Below are positions 1-6,099 of a stretch of DNA of 64,000 bases, piece after piece. The translations under genes were made by a program, and so were the position numbers. The notes beneath the pieces were generated by a model, which was not told where the DNA came from, did not search any database, and saw only the letters and a program-made list of their open reading frames with translations. Position 1 is the stretch's first letter, and each line of letters opens with the position of its first letter. This DNA is from a virus, in IMG/VR virus record IMGVR_UViG_3300043409_001462, positions 1 to 64,000 of that record. One strand, given 5' to 3'.

Positions 1-48
1 GACTTCTACCTTGAACTAGAGAATTACGTTGAAACTAATTCAAAATAA
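1..48 (+). CDS. C-terminal end of an upstream gene (partial)
   Basis: The first reading frame is open from base 1 to a TAA at 46-48 and encodes 15 residues (DFYLELENYVETNSK). It is probably the end of a gene that starts before the window. The product cannot be identified from so little. Its stop lies just upstream of the first early promoter. Confidence 0.4.
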   Translation, partial: DFYLELENYVETNSK

Positions 49-50
49 TT

Positions 51-127
51 TATTGTCTAGCTCCGATTTAGGGTTGACTTCTTTTGAAAACAAGCGTATA
101 CTAATAGCATGGTTGAGAAGGGGAATG
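51..127 (+). repeat. 77-bp direct repeat, copy 1 (promoter plus ribosome site)
   Basis: Bases 51-127 recur without a mismatch at 344-420. The unit carries a complete sigma70-like promoter, the predicted transcription start and a GAGAAGGGG ribosome-binding site, so each copy feeds a different downstream gene. Confidence 0.95.
74..102 (+). promoter_or_regulatory. early sigma70-like promoter P1
   Basis: TTGACT at 74-79 and TATACT at 97-102 are separated by exactly 17 nt, near the bacterial sigma70 consensus. The start of transcription should fall near 109, giving a leader of about 20 nt before the gene at 131. Four more copies of this design occur in the window. Confidence 0.85.
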
Positions 128-130
128 AAA

Positions 131-337
131 ATGTTTCTAGTTTATAAAAATAAGGTCGTCGTCGCGGTCGCCCTAAACGAAACTGAAGCTAGAGAATTAG
201 CTTGCGAAAGCGAAGCTTCCGTCGGCGCTTCGGCTCGGGTGAAGTACCGTATTGTTGAGGTCAAGTCTTCCGCCTTTCTCGAAGACGTACTTGACCGCGA
301 GTTTAAGGTCGCCGTACCTTTTCACTCGCCTTTCTAA
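131..337 (+). CDS. small hypothetical early protein
   Basis: This 68-residue protein is not recognised. It begins MFLVYKNKVVVAVALNETEA and ends KVAVPFHSPF, and may form a small alpha/beta fold. The frame is open from 29, but promoter P1 lies inside that upstream part, so translation must start later. ATG 131 has AAGGGG seven bases upstream; ATG 125 is an alternative with tighter spacing. It is the first gene behind P1 and is followed at once by the second copy of the 77-bp promoter repeat. Confidence 0.6.
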   Translation: MFLVYKNKVVVAVALNETEARELACESEASVGASARVKYRIVEVKSSAFLEDVLDREFKVAVPFHSPF

Positions 338-343
338 AAAAAG

Positions 344-420
344 TATTGTCTAGCTCCGATTTAGGGTTGACTTCTTTTGAAAACAAGCGTATACTAATAG
401 CATGGTTGAGAAGGGGAATG
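344..420 (+). repeat. 77-bp direct repeat, copy 2
   Basis: This is identical to 51-127. Identity stops exactly at the ATG-like triplet after the ribosome-binding site, so the two copies share regulation but not coding sequence. A recent duplication is the simplest explanation. Confidence 0.95.
367..395 (+). promoter_or_regulatory. early sigma70-like promoter P2
   Basis: TTGACT at 367-372, 17 nt, TATACT at 390-395, inside the second copy of the 77-bp repeat. It would drive the gene at 453. Confidence 0.85.
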
Positions 421-452
421 GTCCCCGAAGTGAAAAAGGAAGAGGTTGTATA

Positions 453-977
453 ATGGCTACTCAGGCTGGTCTCGCGAACGAACTCTATACCAGTAACGCT
501 AACATCACCCACGAGGCTTTCGTGGCTGAGTTCCTGAAGGTTTTCCCCGCCCAGACGGCGAAGATCGCCGCCCTCTACTGGCAGAACCGCCCTCGTCGGG
601 CTTCTTTCGGTCTCGCCGCTATCGCGCTCCCCGAAATTTACAAGGACTCTACCTCGGCTAAGGAGCCTAAGCCCACCAAGGCAGTTAAGGCTACGGTCAA
701 GCGTATGGCTAAGGAAGCGTTCGCTAAGAAAGGTTTGGCTGACTCTTCCGAAGCGATTGCTAAGATCAAGGAAGCTAACCTGGCTCGGCTGAAGGAAGTT
801 TCTGCCAAGCTTAAGCCCAAGGGTAAGGTTCGTGACTTCGGTACTCGTGTCGCGAAAGCCGAAGGCGAAGGTGTAGCTGACTTTGATCCTACGCTGGCTC
901 GTGAGGAAATCAACTCTATCCTCCGCGACGAGCGTTTGATTGACGTTTGCCCCAAGTTCGTCCGCGAGGACATTTGA
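453..977 (+). CDS. hypothetical early protein, Lys/Ala-rich
   Basis: A 174-residue protein (MATQAGLANELYTSN...) with no family I recognise. The middle, about residues 60-130, is rich in Lys and Ala and looks helical and basic, which might suit nucleic-acid or protein binding. ATG 453 is chosen because AAGGAAGAGG lies about eight bases upstream and the more upstream ATG 402 sits at the predicted transcription start. G+C content and CGN arginine codons are higher than in the late genes. It is driven by P2 and followed by a stable hairpin at 990-1005. Confidence 0.7.
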   Translation: MATQAGLANELYTSNANITHEAFVAEFLKVFPAQTAKIAALYWQNRPRRASFGLAAIALPEIYKDSTSAKEPKPTKAVKATVKRMAKEAFAKKGLADSSEAIAKIKEANLARLKEVSAKLKPKGKVRDFGTRVAKAEGEGVADFDPTLAREEINSILRDERLIDVCPKFVREDI

Positions 978-989
978 TAAGTTCGGGTT

Positions 990-1005
990 CGGACCTACGG
1001 GTCCG
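990..1005 (+). terminator. C(UACG)G tetraloop hairpin after the early gene
   Basis: CGGACC (990-995), loop TACG and GGTCCG (1000-1005) form a six-pair stem closed by C-G, an extra-stable UNCG-class tetraloop. A short pyrimidine tract TTCCTTTC follows but there is no long T run. It may be a weak terminator or an mRNA 3'-end stabiliser. Confidence 0.5.
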
Positions 1006-1060
1006 TTCCTTTCAAGCTGATTACGGTCGGCTTTAACGGAACGGTTTCTAGGAGAATATG

Positions 1061-1243
1061 ATGACTTCACTTGATGAACGCATGAACGAGGGTATTGACC
1101 GCCTGATCGCCACTCTCGAGGAGATCAAAGCCAAGCAAGGCGGGTACTACGTCAAGGCTATAACCGTGGCTGAGGTTGGTGAGCGAGCCAAGCACTACGC
1201 CGAATACTGGGACTACAAGCTTACCGATTGGGCTACCGACTGA
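1061..1243 (+). CDS. small hypothetical protein
   Basis: A 60-residue, largely helical, charged protein (MTSLDERMNEGIDRLIATLE...) that I do not recognise. The segment around residues 1-25 could form a coiled coil. There are tandem ATGs at 1058 and 1061; AGGAG at 1050-1054 gives the better spacing for 1061. Its TGA lies beside the AGGAG site of the next gene, so the two are probably translated together. Confidence 0.6.
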   Translation: MTSLDERMNEGIDRLIATLEEIKAKQGGYYVKAITVAEVGERAKHYAEYWDYKLTDWATD

Positions 1244-1254
1244 GGAGAATGATG

Positions 1255-1416
1255 ATGGATAAGGCGGACAAAGAAGTTTTGAAAGCGTTGGCGCAAATAG
1301 CGGCTGGGCTTCTCAGCCTGATCGCTGGTATCACGCTGATCAGCTTAGGTACGAACCTGTATATCGGTCTCGGCGTGTTTTTCCTGATCATGTACTACAA
1401 CACTACTCGTGATTAA
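1255..1416 (+). CDS. small two-helix membrane protein
   Basis: A 53-residue protein with two hydrophobic stretches, about residues 10-28 (IAAGLLSLIAGITLISLG) and 33-46 (LGVFFLIMYY), so it is likely an inner-membrane protein. Three ATGs occur in tandem (1249, 1252, 1255); AGGAG at 1243-1247 favours the last. It directly follows the 60-residue gene. The function is unknown. Such small early membrane proteins in phages sometimes alter the host envelope or exclude superinfecting phage, but nothing here shows that. Confidence 0.55.
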   Translation: MDKADKEVLKALAQIAAGLLSLIAGITLISLGTNLYIGLGVFFLIMYYNTTRD

Positions 1417-1423
1417 AAGCGAC

Positions 1424-1452
1424 TTGACTTGTTGTAAAATCTAGGCTATGAT
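1424..1452 (+). promoter_or_regulatory. early sigma70-like promoter P3
   Basis: TTGACT at 1424-1429, 17 nt, TATGAT at 1447-1452. It lies just after the membrane-protein stop and 30 nt before the DUF932 gene. Confidence 0.8.
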
Positions 1453-1482
1453 TAACTATCGGTTGAAAGAAGGAAGTACACA

Positions 1483-2442
1483 ATGGCACATATGATTGAA
1501 TCCCTGAATGGCGTCGCTCAAATGGCTTACGCTGGCGACGTTCCGTGGCATGGTCTCGGCACCAAGGTTCCTAACGACCTGACCCCCGAGCAGATGCTTG
1601 ATGCGGCTGGTCTCAACTGGACCGTCGAAAAGGTTCCTGCCTACGCTAACGTAGCTGGTCAGAACGTAGCTATCGGACAGTCGGCTCTTGTCCGCTCTAT
1701 GGATAACAAGATCCTCGACGTTGTTTCTGACGACTGGAATCCTGTACAGAACCAGGAAGCGTTCGAGTTCTTCAACGACTTCGTAGCTGCTGGTGATATG
1801 GAAATGCACACGGCTGGCTCCCTCTGCGACGGTAAGATCGTCTGGGGTCTTGCTAAGGTTAAGGAGTCGTTCTCCCTGTTTAAGGGCGATCAGATTGATT
1901 CCTACCTGCTGTTTTCTAACTTCCACAAGTACGGTCATTCTACCGACGTTCGCTTTACGCCTATTCGCGTAGTGTGTAACAATACGCTGACTCTGTCGCT
2001 TAACTCTAAGGTTGAGCAGATGGCTAAGATCAGCCACCGTAAGGTATTCAACCCTGACGATGTGAAGGGTATGCTCGGTATTGCTCACGACAAGCTTGCT
2101 AAGTACAAGGATATGGCTGCGTTCCTTGGTTCTAAGCGTTACAACGACGAGAATATCGTTGAGTACTTCTGCCGTATCTTCCCTGTTTCTGGCTCTAACG
2201 AGAACAAGAAGAAGGAAGTTTCGAAGAACGCTGAATTGGCTCTTGACCTTCTCGAGACTCAGCCTGGTGCTGAATACGCTCCTGGTACGTTCTGGCAGGC
2301 TTTCAATGCTGTCACCTACTTGACCGATCACTTGTACGGTCGTAGCGCTGATAGCCGCCTGCAGTCTGCTTGGTATGGTTACCATAAGGGTGTCAAGACC
2401 AAGGCTCTCGAGACTGCGGTCGAAATGGCGGAGGCTGTGTGA
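1483..2442 (+). CDS. DUF932 / TIGR03299 phage-plasmid-like protein
   Basis: A 319-residue protein of the DUF932 family (TIGR03299, 'phage/plasmid-like protein'). The signature is the N-terminus: MAHMIESLNG followed by VPWHGLGTKV (about residues 20-29). This family is common in phages and plasmids and has no settled biochemical role; a link to DNA recombination or replication has been suggested for some members. The length is normal for the family. The start has GAAGGAAG eight bases upstream. It has its own promoter P3 and a G+C-richer, host-like codon pattern that suggests strong early expression. The next gene overlaps its stop codon. Confidence 0.85.
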   Translation: MAHMIESLNGVAQMAYAGDVPWHGLGTKVPNDLTPEQMLDAAGLNWTVEKVPAYANVAGQNVAIGQSALVRSMDNKILDVVSDDWNPVQNQEAFEFFNDFVAAGDMEMHTAGSLCDGKIVWGLAKVKESFSLFKGDQIDSYLLFSNFHKYGHSTDVRFTPIRVVCNNTLTLSLNSKVEQMAKISHRKVFNPDDVKGMLGIAHDKLAKYKDMAAFLGSKRYNDENIVEYFCRIFPVSGSNENKKKEVSKNAELALDLLETQPGAEYAPGTFWQAFNAVTYLTDHLYGRSADSRLQSAWYGYHKGVKTKALETAVEMAEAV

Positions 2443-2792
2443 TGAAAAACGGAATTTTGTTTGACGAAGTTAAAAAGTCTTTGGTCGAAAACATCCCTCA
2501 TGGACGACGATTCAGATCTAGCGATCTAGCACGTTATGTTAAGAATTTTAATGCAACAGACGTAGCTTATGGTTTAAGTCGAATGAATCGAAACGGCGAA
2601 GTAAAAATCGTAGATTACGAATATACTGATAAGGTTCCTGCTGGACGCCTTCGTATTTACGAGAGAGCCGATATGCAAAACCGTTTGCCCTTAGCTCAAG
2701 CTCTTGCCAATATTATTGGTGTAAAAGAGAAAAAGTTATGGGAATATTCCGATGAAGAACTGCTTAACGAAATTAAGCGTCGTCTAATCTAA
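2442..2792 (+). CDS. hypothetical protein, possible winged-helix fold
   Basis: A 116-residue protein that starts at an ATG overlapping the previous TGA (TGATG), implying coupled translation. Residues about 20-65 (RFRSSDLARYVKNF..., GLSRMNRNGEVKIVDYEY) have the helix-turn-helix then beta-wing pattern seen in winged-helix DNA-binding proteins. That is inference from pattern only. The C-terminal part is helical and charged. No family name can be given. Confidence 0.55.
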   Translation: MKNGILFDEVKKSLVENIPHGRRFRSSDLARYVKNFNATDVAYGLSRMNRNGEVKIVDYEYTDKVPAGRLRIYERADMQNRLPLAQALANIIGVKEKKLWEYSDEELLNEIKRRLI

Positions 2793-2802
2793 AGGAAGCG
2801 AA

Positions 2803-3027
2803 ATGCAAATTATTCAGTTCCCTGCTCGTGAAGATGTTACCTATATAGACAGCAAACCAGTTCAAAAGCCAAAGTATGGATATCAGTATCTTCTGATGTG
2901 CAAGGAAATCCTTGACATTCACGATTATGAAGAAGTGCTTCTAGCTATTATGGATGAAGACTACTACCAAGATGCTGATATGCAAATTCGTGCAATGGTA
3001 GATGCTTATTACACTTTCGATAGCTAG
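2803..3027 (+). CDS. small hypothetical protein, acidic
   Basis: A 74-residue protein (MQIIQFPAREDVTYIDSKPV...) with an acidic, helical C-terminal half (IMDEDYYQDADMQIRAMVDA). AAAGGAAG precedes the ATG with normal spacing. It is in the same tightly packed early operon, ten bases after the preceding gene and nine before the next. Not recognised. Confidence 0.6.
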   Translation: MQIIQFPAREDVTYIDSKPVQKPKYGYQYLLMCKEILDIHDYEEVLLAIMDEDYYQDADMQIRAMVDAYYTFDS

Positions 3028-3036
3028 GAGAAATAA

Positions 3037-4164
3037 ATGGCTCGTCGCGCAGCAATGATAGCTAAGAAGCAGAAACCGATTCGTGTATCTCGTAGCGAAT
3101 CGTATCTGATCAATGTGAAGTATATGGGCGACGAGCCAGAGTTCCTTGGAGCAATGACCTCAGGCGAATATGGGTTGGCGTTGAATTGGTACAACTCAAT
3201 GTGTACCACCAACGATGCCAGAGAATACATAACCGAATATCTCACGAAGCGCAATCGTAAAGCTGAGGTCAAGCTGCTCGCCAAGCTTGACAATTGCTGG
3301 GTTCCTACGACTGTAGCTTGGCGTTGCCGTATGCTTGACCGTGGCTATGAAGTTCCGTCCGAGGGGAACTTTCTAGAGTCGGAACTAGCCAAGGCACTAG
3401 GTAGGGTCATCAAAGCCGATGAGGAGGCGTCTCTGGGCTCTCTAGCCTCGTCCAAACGGTCAATTCAGGACCGTATGAGGGAACGCCAAAGTGAAATCAT
3501 CGGCGAGCTCGAAGAGCTACTTGACCAGGACAATAACGAGCTTAACCTTTACGATTGGTTGAAGGCTAGGCAAATTCCAGCTACGTATTCTCCTGCTATA
3601 GCTGCTTACTACGCTGGTCCTCTCACTGAGTTGATCGAGGCGTATGAGGGGAAAGACCAACAGCTAAAGGAAGCCTACCGTCATATGACGAGAAAGCAAC
3701 TGGCGGACCGTATCAAGTTCTTCCATAATCTCATCTCTGACGCAGAGAAGTATGCTGGGGTCGCCAAGAAGACTCGTGCTCCTCGCAAGCCTCGTGCAAT
3801 ATCAAAGGAAAAGATCCTCAAGAATCTGAAGTTCCAGAAGGAAGACAATACCTACAAGATTGCATCATTGAATCCAGAGAAGATTCTCGGCGCACAAGAG
3901 CTATGGACGTTCAACACCAAGTACAAGATCGTGACGGTGTTTCGTGCACTCGATCGTGGTGGACTCCAAGTCAAGGGAACTAGCATCATCGGATATGATG
4001 AAGCAACAAGTATGAGCAAGAGCACTGGTCGAAAGCCTGAGATAGTGCTTGACAAACTCCAGAAATCAGGTAAGATAGTACTTAAGAAGTTGATGGAAGA
4101 ACTGAAAGATAAAACACTTCAGAACCGAATCAACGAAAACACTGTACTGATGAAGGTGATATAA
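3037..4164 (+). CDS. conserved phage protein of unknown function
   Basis: A 375-residue protein. The N-terminal part (about 20-130) is mixed. Residues about 130-240 look like long helices with coiled-coil potential. A basic linker follows at about 245-265 (KKTRAPRKPRAISKEKIL). The C-terminal 110 residues contain FNTKYKIVTVF and GGLQVKGTSIIGYDE, which I recall from uncharacterised proteins of T4-like cyanophages. The basic linker suggests nucleic-acid contact, but no catalytic motif is visible. AGGAG precedes the ATG, and the final TAA overlaps the ATG of the HAD gene. Confidence 0.65.
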   Translation: MARRAAMIAKKQKPIRVSRSESYLINVKYMGDEPEFLGAMTSGEYGLALNWYNSMCTTNDAREYITEYLTKRNRKAEVKLLAKLDNCWVPTTVAWRCRMLDRGYEVPSEGNFLESELAKALGRVIKADEEASLGSLASSKRSIQDRMRERQSEIIGELEELLDQDNNELNLYDWLKARQIPATYSPAIAAYYAGPLTELIEAYEGKDQQLKEAYRHMTRKQLADRIKFFHNLISDAEKYAGVAKKTRAPRKPRAISKEKILKNLKFQKEDNTYKIASLNPEKILGAQELWTFNTKYKIVTVFRALDRGGLQVKGTSIIGYDEATSMSKSTGRKPEIVLDKLQKSGKIVLKKLMEELKDKTLQNRINENTVLMKVI

Positions 4165-4604
4165 TGAAAAACTGTTGGATCTTTGATATGGATGGTACGC
4201 TTTGTAATAGCGACCATAGAGCGCACTTCCTTGCTAATGGTAAGAAGGACTGGGCTGGTTGGTTCCGTGATATGGGTGATGATCCTATCCACAAGGATAT
4301 CGCTCAGTTCTATGACTATGCAGTCGCGAATAGTTTCCCTGTGTTTATCTGCACTGGTCGTGAAGAAGGCTATCGTTCGGTCTCGCAGTTCTGGTTGGAT
4401 AAGAACGGTATCAACGTCGATGGCTTGTTCATGCGTCGTGCAGGTGATCGTAGAGATGATTCTGTCATAAAGAAGGAAATGCTTGAGCAGCTACGTATTG
4501 CTGGGTTTAATCCTGTGATGGTTTTTGAGGATCGAGATCGTGTCGTGAAGATGTGGCGCGAGAATGGCATTCGTTGTATGCAAGTTGCTCCAGGAGATTT
4601 TTGA
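4164..4604 (+). CDS. HAD-superfamily phosphatase, PseT 3'-phosphatase-like
   Basis: A 146-residue stand-alone HAD phosphatase. Motif I is FDMDGTLC (residues 7-14; nucleophile and acid/base aspartates), motif II is the Thr in ICTGRE (about 61-66), and motif IV is FEDRDRVVKMW near residue 125. The FEDRDRVV pattern matches the 3'-phosphatase half of T4 polynucleotide kinase (PseT), which removes 3' phosphates from nucleic acid ends. The kinase half is absent here. It starts at a TAATG overlap and ends at a TGATG overlap. A role in DNA or RNA end repair is likely but inferred. Confidence 0.8.
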   Translation: MKNCWIFDMDGTLCNSDHRAHFLANGKKDWAGWFRDMGDDPIHKDIAQFYDYAVANSFPVFICTGREEGYRSVSQFWLDKNGINVDGLFMRRAGDRRDDSVIKKEMLEQLRIAGFNPVMVFEDRDRVVKMWRENGIRCMQVAPGDF

Positions 4605-4834
4605 TGGCTCCTAGCATAGAAGAACGAAAAGCCTATGTCGAAGGTTACTCAATTGTGAATCAATTTAATTTGAGGTCACATAAGTTCCCTCTTAATCCAT
4701 ATGCTGCTTTTAAAGAGCCATTGCTCTGGGAAGCTTGGGAAGTTGGATTCAATGATGCGTTCGACGACGAAATTCAAATACTATCTCTAATTGAGGAAAT
4801 GACTGATGGCGAAGAAAACAGTAATGATGATTGA
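4604..4834 (+). CDS. small hypothetical protein
   Basis: A 76-residue protein (MAPSIEERKAYVEGYSIVNQ...) with a very acidic C-terminus (EEMTDGEENSNDD). The ATG overlaps the TGA of the HAD gene, so it is probably translationally coupled. Aromatic-rich middle (LLWEAWEVGFNDAFDD). No family recognised. Confidence 0.6.
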   Translation: MAPSIEERKAYVEGYSIVNQFNLRSHKFPLNPYAAFKEPLLWEAWEVGFNDAFDDEIQILSLIEEMTDGEENSNDD

Positions 4835-5021
4835 TCCACCTTCGGGTTGGAAGTATGGATTCCCTATGCCAATCGATCTTATCGAGTCAAAGGGTCGTGT
4901 ACTCGAATGGTTGGTTGAGCAAGGATATCCTCAGGCTGAGATTGATGCATGCGGCGATCACTTCTATAGTCGCTACTGGGAAACGGAGATTGAAGATGAT
5001 GACAATCAAGACAATCGCTGA
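4806..5021 (+). CDS. small hypothetical protein
   Basis: A 71-residue protein (MAKKTVMMIDPPSGWKYGFP...) that overlaps the previous gene by 29 nt in another frame. It ends in an acidic tail (EIEDDDNQDNR). A GAGG site lies about nine bases before the ATG. Its opening resembles that of the 69-residue protein at 5428 (DPP...P followed by a KG or PKGR segment), so the two may be distant paralogues. Function unknown. Confidence 0.55.
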   Translation: MAKKTVMMIDPPSGWKYGFPMPIDLIESKGRVLEWLVEQGYPQAEIDACGDHFYSRYWETEIEDDDNQDNR

Positions 5022-5199
5022 TATCAGAGCAGTAAATTACTGGGGATGGATGCAAAATGAATGGGATGGTTTCAGCTACCCTAAACCAGAAAAGTATTGG
5101 ACAATTATCAATCATGAGATTCAGATAAAAGATCCCTCGGGCAAGTGGACCGCAATCGAAGTTGTTGATATTAACAAGGATGGAAAAGATGCAGTTTGA
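4996..5199 (+). CDS. small hypothetical protein
   Basis: A 67-residue protein (MMTIKTIADIRAVNYWGWMQ...) in the same frame as a longer spurious upstream extension. The start at 4996 is chosen because GGAG lies seven bases upstream, inside the end of the preceding gene; ATG 4999 is possible. Tryptophan-rich, probably a small globular fold. Overlaps its neighbours on both sides, as is normal in this operon. Function unknown. Confidence 0.5.
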   Translation: MMTIKTIADIRAVNYWGWMQNEWDGFSYPKPEKYWTIINHEIQIKDPSGKWTAIEVVDINKDGKDAV

Positions 5200-5431
5200 A
5201 ATTGATGACACACTCCTCGATAAGCTTATCGTTGATACGCTAAAGCGAGATTATATCTCTCAGCAGAACGATATTGCTCGGCTGCTAGGTAAGGCAGTTC
5301 CTCTTCAACCTTTCGAGAAAGAGGATCTTTGGATGCATAAAGAAACTGCTGAAGGTCTTGCAATCGTTCTTCGGTACTATATGTATCGCCCTGATGCTGA
5401 TGCTTTTATTGCAGAGCATACGTATCCATGA
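5189..5431 (+). CDS. small hypothetical protein
   Basis: An 80-residue, acidic, helical protein (MQFEIDDTLLDKLIVDTLKR...). ATG 5189 has AAGGA eight bases upstream, within the end of the previous gene. Its last codons overlap the ATG of the next gene (ATGA). Similar small proteins occur in other T4-like phages without a known role. Confidence 0.6.
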   Translation: MQFEIDDTLLDKLIVDTLKRDYISQQNDIARLLGKAVPLQPFEKEDLWMHKETAEGLAIVLRYYMYRPDADAFIAEHTYP

Positions 5432-5637
5432 TTACTCGATTGGATCCTCCTATGCCGATCATGACCCCGAAGGGTCGTGCTCTTGCTCATTTTCTTATTG
5501 ATTATGGTCCTGAGCACGACCTGATGTGGGTATGTTTTCAAGATGATACTGGTGAATGTTGGACCTGGGAAAATGCTCATATTAGAGCTAGAGTAAATCA
5601 AACATTAGGTAGAAATCAAATTTCAAAAATAACTTGA
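5428..5637 (+). CDS. small conserved hypothetical protein
   Basis: A 69-residue protein (MITRLDPPMPIMTPKGRALA...) with a compact acidic and aromatic core (MWVCFQDDTGECWTWEN). I have a sense of having seen this fold in other phages of alphaproteobacteria but cannot name it. ATGA overlap with the previous gene. The promoter of the tmRNA unit overlaps its last codons. Confidence 0.6.
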   Translation: MITRLDPPMPIMTPKGRALAHFLIDYGPEHDLMWVCFQDDTGECWTWENAHIRARVNQTLGRNQISKIT

Positions 5638-5662
5638 CTTTCACTAGATGTTCCGCTATACT
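5634..5662 (+). promoter_or_regulatory. early sigma70-like promoter P4 for the tmRNA/tRNA unit
   Basis: TTGACT at 5634-5639, 17 nt, TATACT at 5657-5662. The predicted start near 5669 coincides with the expected 5' end of the tmRNA acceptor piece, so the RNA genes are probably made from this promoter alone. Confidence 0.85.
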
Positions 5663-5668
5663 AAATAC

Positions 5669-5737
5669 ATTGCTTAGTTGTTGAAACGTAAGGAATAGAC
5701 GATTCGGACTCGGGGGCAGTACCCGACGCCTCCACCA
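5669..5737 (+). ncRNA. ssrA: tmRNA acceptor piece (permuted ssrA)
   Basis: Acceptor half of a circularly permuted, two-piece tmRNA. It ends GCCTCCACCA (CCA at 5735-5737), and the preceding TTCGGACTCGGG and CCCGAC form the T-arm stem, matching the 3' end of bacterial tmRNAs. The seven bases CGCCTCC pair with GGGGGCG at 5835-5841, with a G-U wobble as third pair, the alanyl-tRNA synthetase identity signal. Bases 5671-5679 and 5687-5691 pair with 5878-5886 and 5869-5873 of the coding piece. The T-loop reads GGCAGTA rather than the usual TTC-type loop. The 5' end is inferred from promoter P4. Confidence 0.9.
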
Positions 5738-5834
5738 TAAGGAAATTAACATGGAAAAGGTACAAGCATATCTATTATTTACGATGCTGTTTTTCTTAGG
5801 TATGTATCTCTTAATATATTAATTTCTTTATGAT
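5738..5834 (+). other. intervening segment of the permuted tmRNA precursor
   Basis: These 97 nt lie between the CCA end of the acceptor piece and the GGGGGCG start of the coding piece. In bacteria with permuted tmRNA this segment is cut out during maturation. Here it is almost filled by a short ORF with a good ribosome-binding site. Confidence 0.8.
5751..5822 (+). CDS. putative 23-residue membrane microprotein inside the tmRNA intervening segment
   Basis: ATG 5751 opens 23 codons (MEKVQAYLLFTMLFFLGMYL then LIY) ending at TAA 5820-5822. TAAGGA begins at 5738, immediately after the tmRNA CCA, and is spaced seven bases from the ATG. The peptide has a short charged N-terminus and one hydrophobic helix, like many membrane microproteins. 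The ORF occupies 72 of the 97 nt of the segment. Whether it is translated is unknown; a chance ORF in AT-rich sequence is the alternative, but the Shine-Dalgarno placement argues against that. Confidence 0.5.
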   Translation: MEKVQAYLLFTMLFFLGMYLLIY

Positions 5835-5987
5835 GGGGGCGAAATAGGCTCGACGGATTGTAGTAAAGTTACGAAGAGACTAAGTAAACTCGTAAATGCA
5901 AACGATAACAATGCATCTCGTTTGGCTCTAGCAGCCTAACATGCGTCCGAGGGGAACGTGGAAACAGAATCCCCTCAATTCTATCAA
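5835..5987 (+). ncRNA. ssrA: tmRNA coding piece with proteolysis tag
   Basis: Coding half of the permuted tmRNA. It opens GGGGGCGAAATAGGCTCGAC, the hallmark 5' end of bacterial tmRNA. The tag frame runs 5898-5939 and encodes ANDNNASRLALAA then TAA, ending in the hydrophobic Ala-Ala terminus read by ClpXP-type proteases. It pairs with the acceptor piece through the acceptor stem and a P2-like helix. A seven-pair hairpin (5949-5955 with 5970-5976) follows the tag. The 3' end is not known and is placed next to the tRNA start; trimming is likely. It would rescue stalled ribosomes and tag their products. Confidence 0.9.
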
Positions 5988-6064
5988 GGTTCCTTAGCTC
6001 AGCTGGATAGAGCAACGGATTTCTACTCCGTGGGTCGAGGGTTCGAATCCTTCAGGAACCGCCA
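5988..6064 (+). tRNA. tRNA-Arg (anticodon UCU)
   Basis: A complete 77-nt tRNA with encoded CCA. The acceptor stem is GGTTCCT with AGGAACC. The anticodon stem ACGGA/TCCGT encloses loop TTTCTAC, giving anticodon TCT, which reads AGA and probably AGG. The T-arm is GGGTTCGAATCC-like. It begins within a few bases of the tmRNA coding piece. AGA is the dominant arginine codon in the AT-rich late genes but rare in high-GC hosts, so the tRNA probably compensates for codon mismatch. Confidence 0.95.
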
Positions 6065-6099
6065 TATTATGTGTGTTTAACAAACGAAAAGGAAAAAAT

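Noticed and set aside
402-452. Leaderless start at ATG 402 for the 453 gene
   Set aside because: ATG 402 falls at the predicted transcription start, and the same ATG in the first repeat copy (109) leads to only twelve codons. The start at 453 has a proper ribosome site.
303-2385. Long minus-strand open frames opposite the first genes
   Set aside because: They mirror G+C-rich plus-strand genes with clear promoters and ribosome sites, have no ribosome sites of their own and look like shadows.
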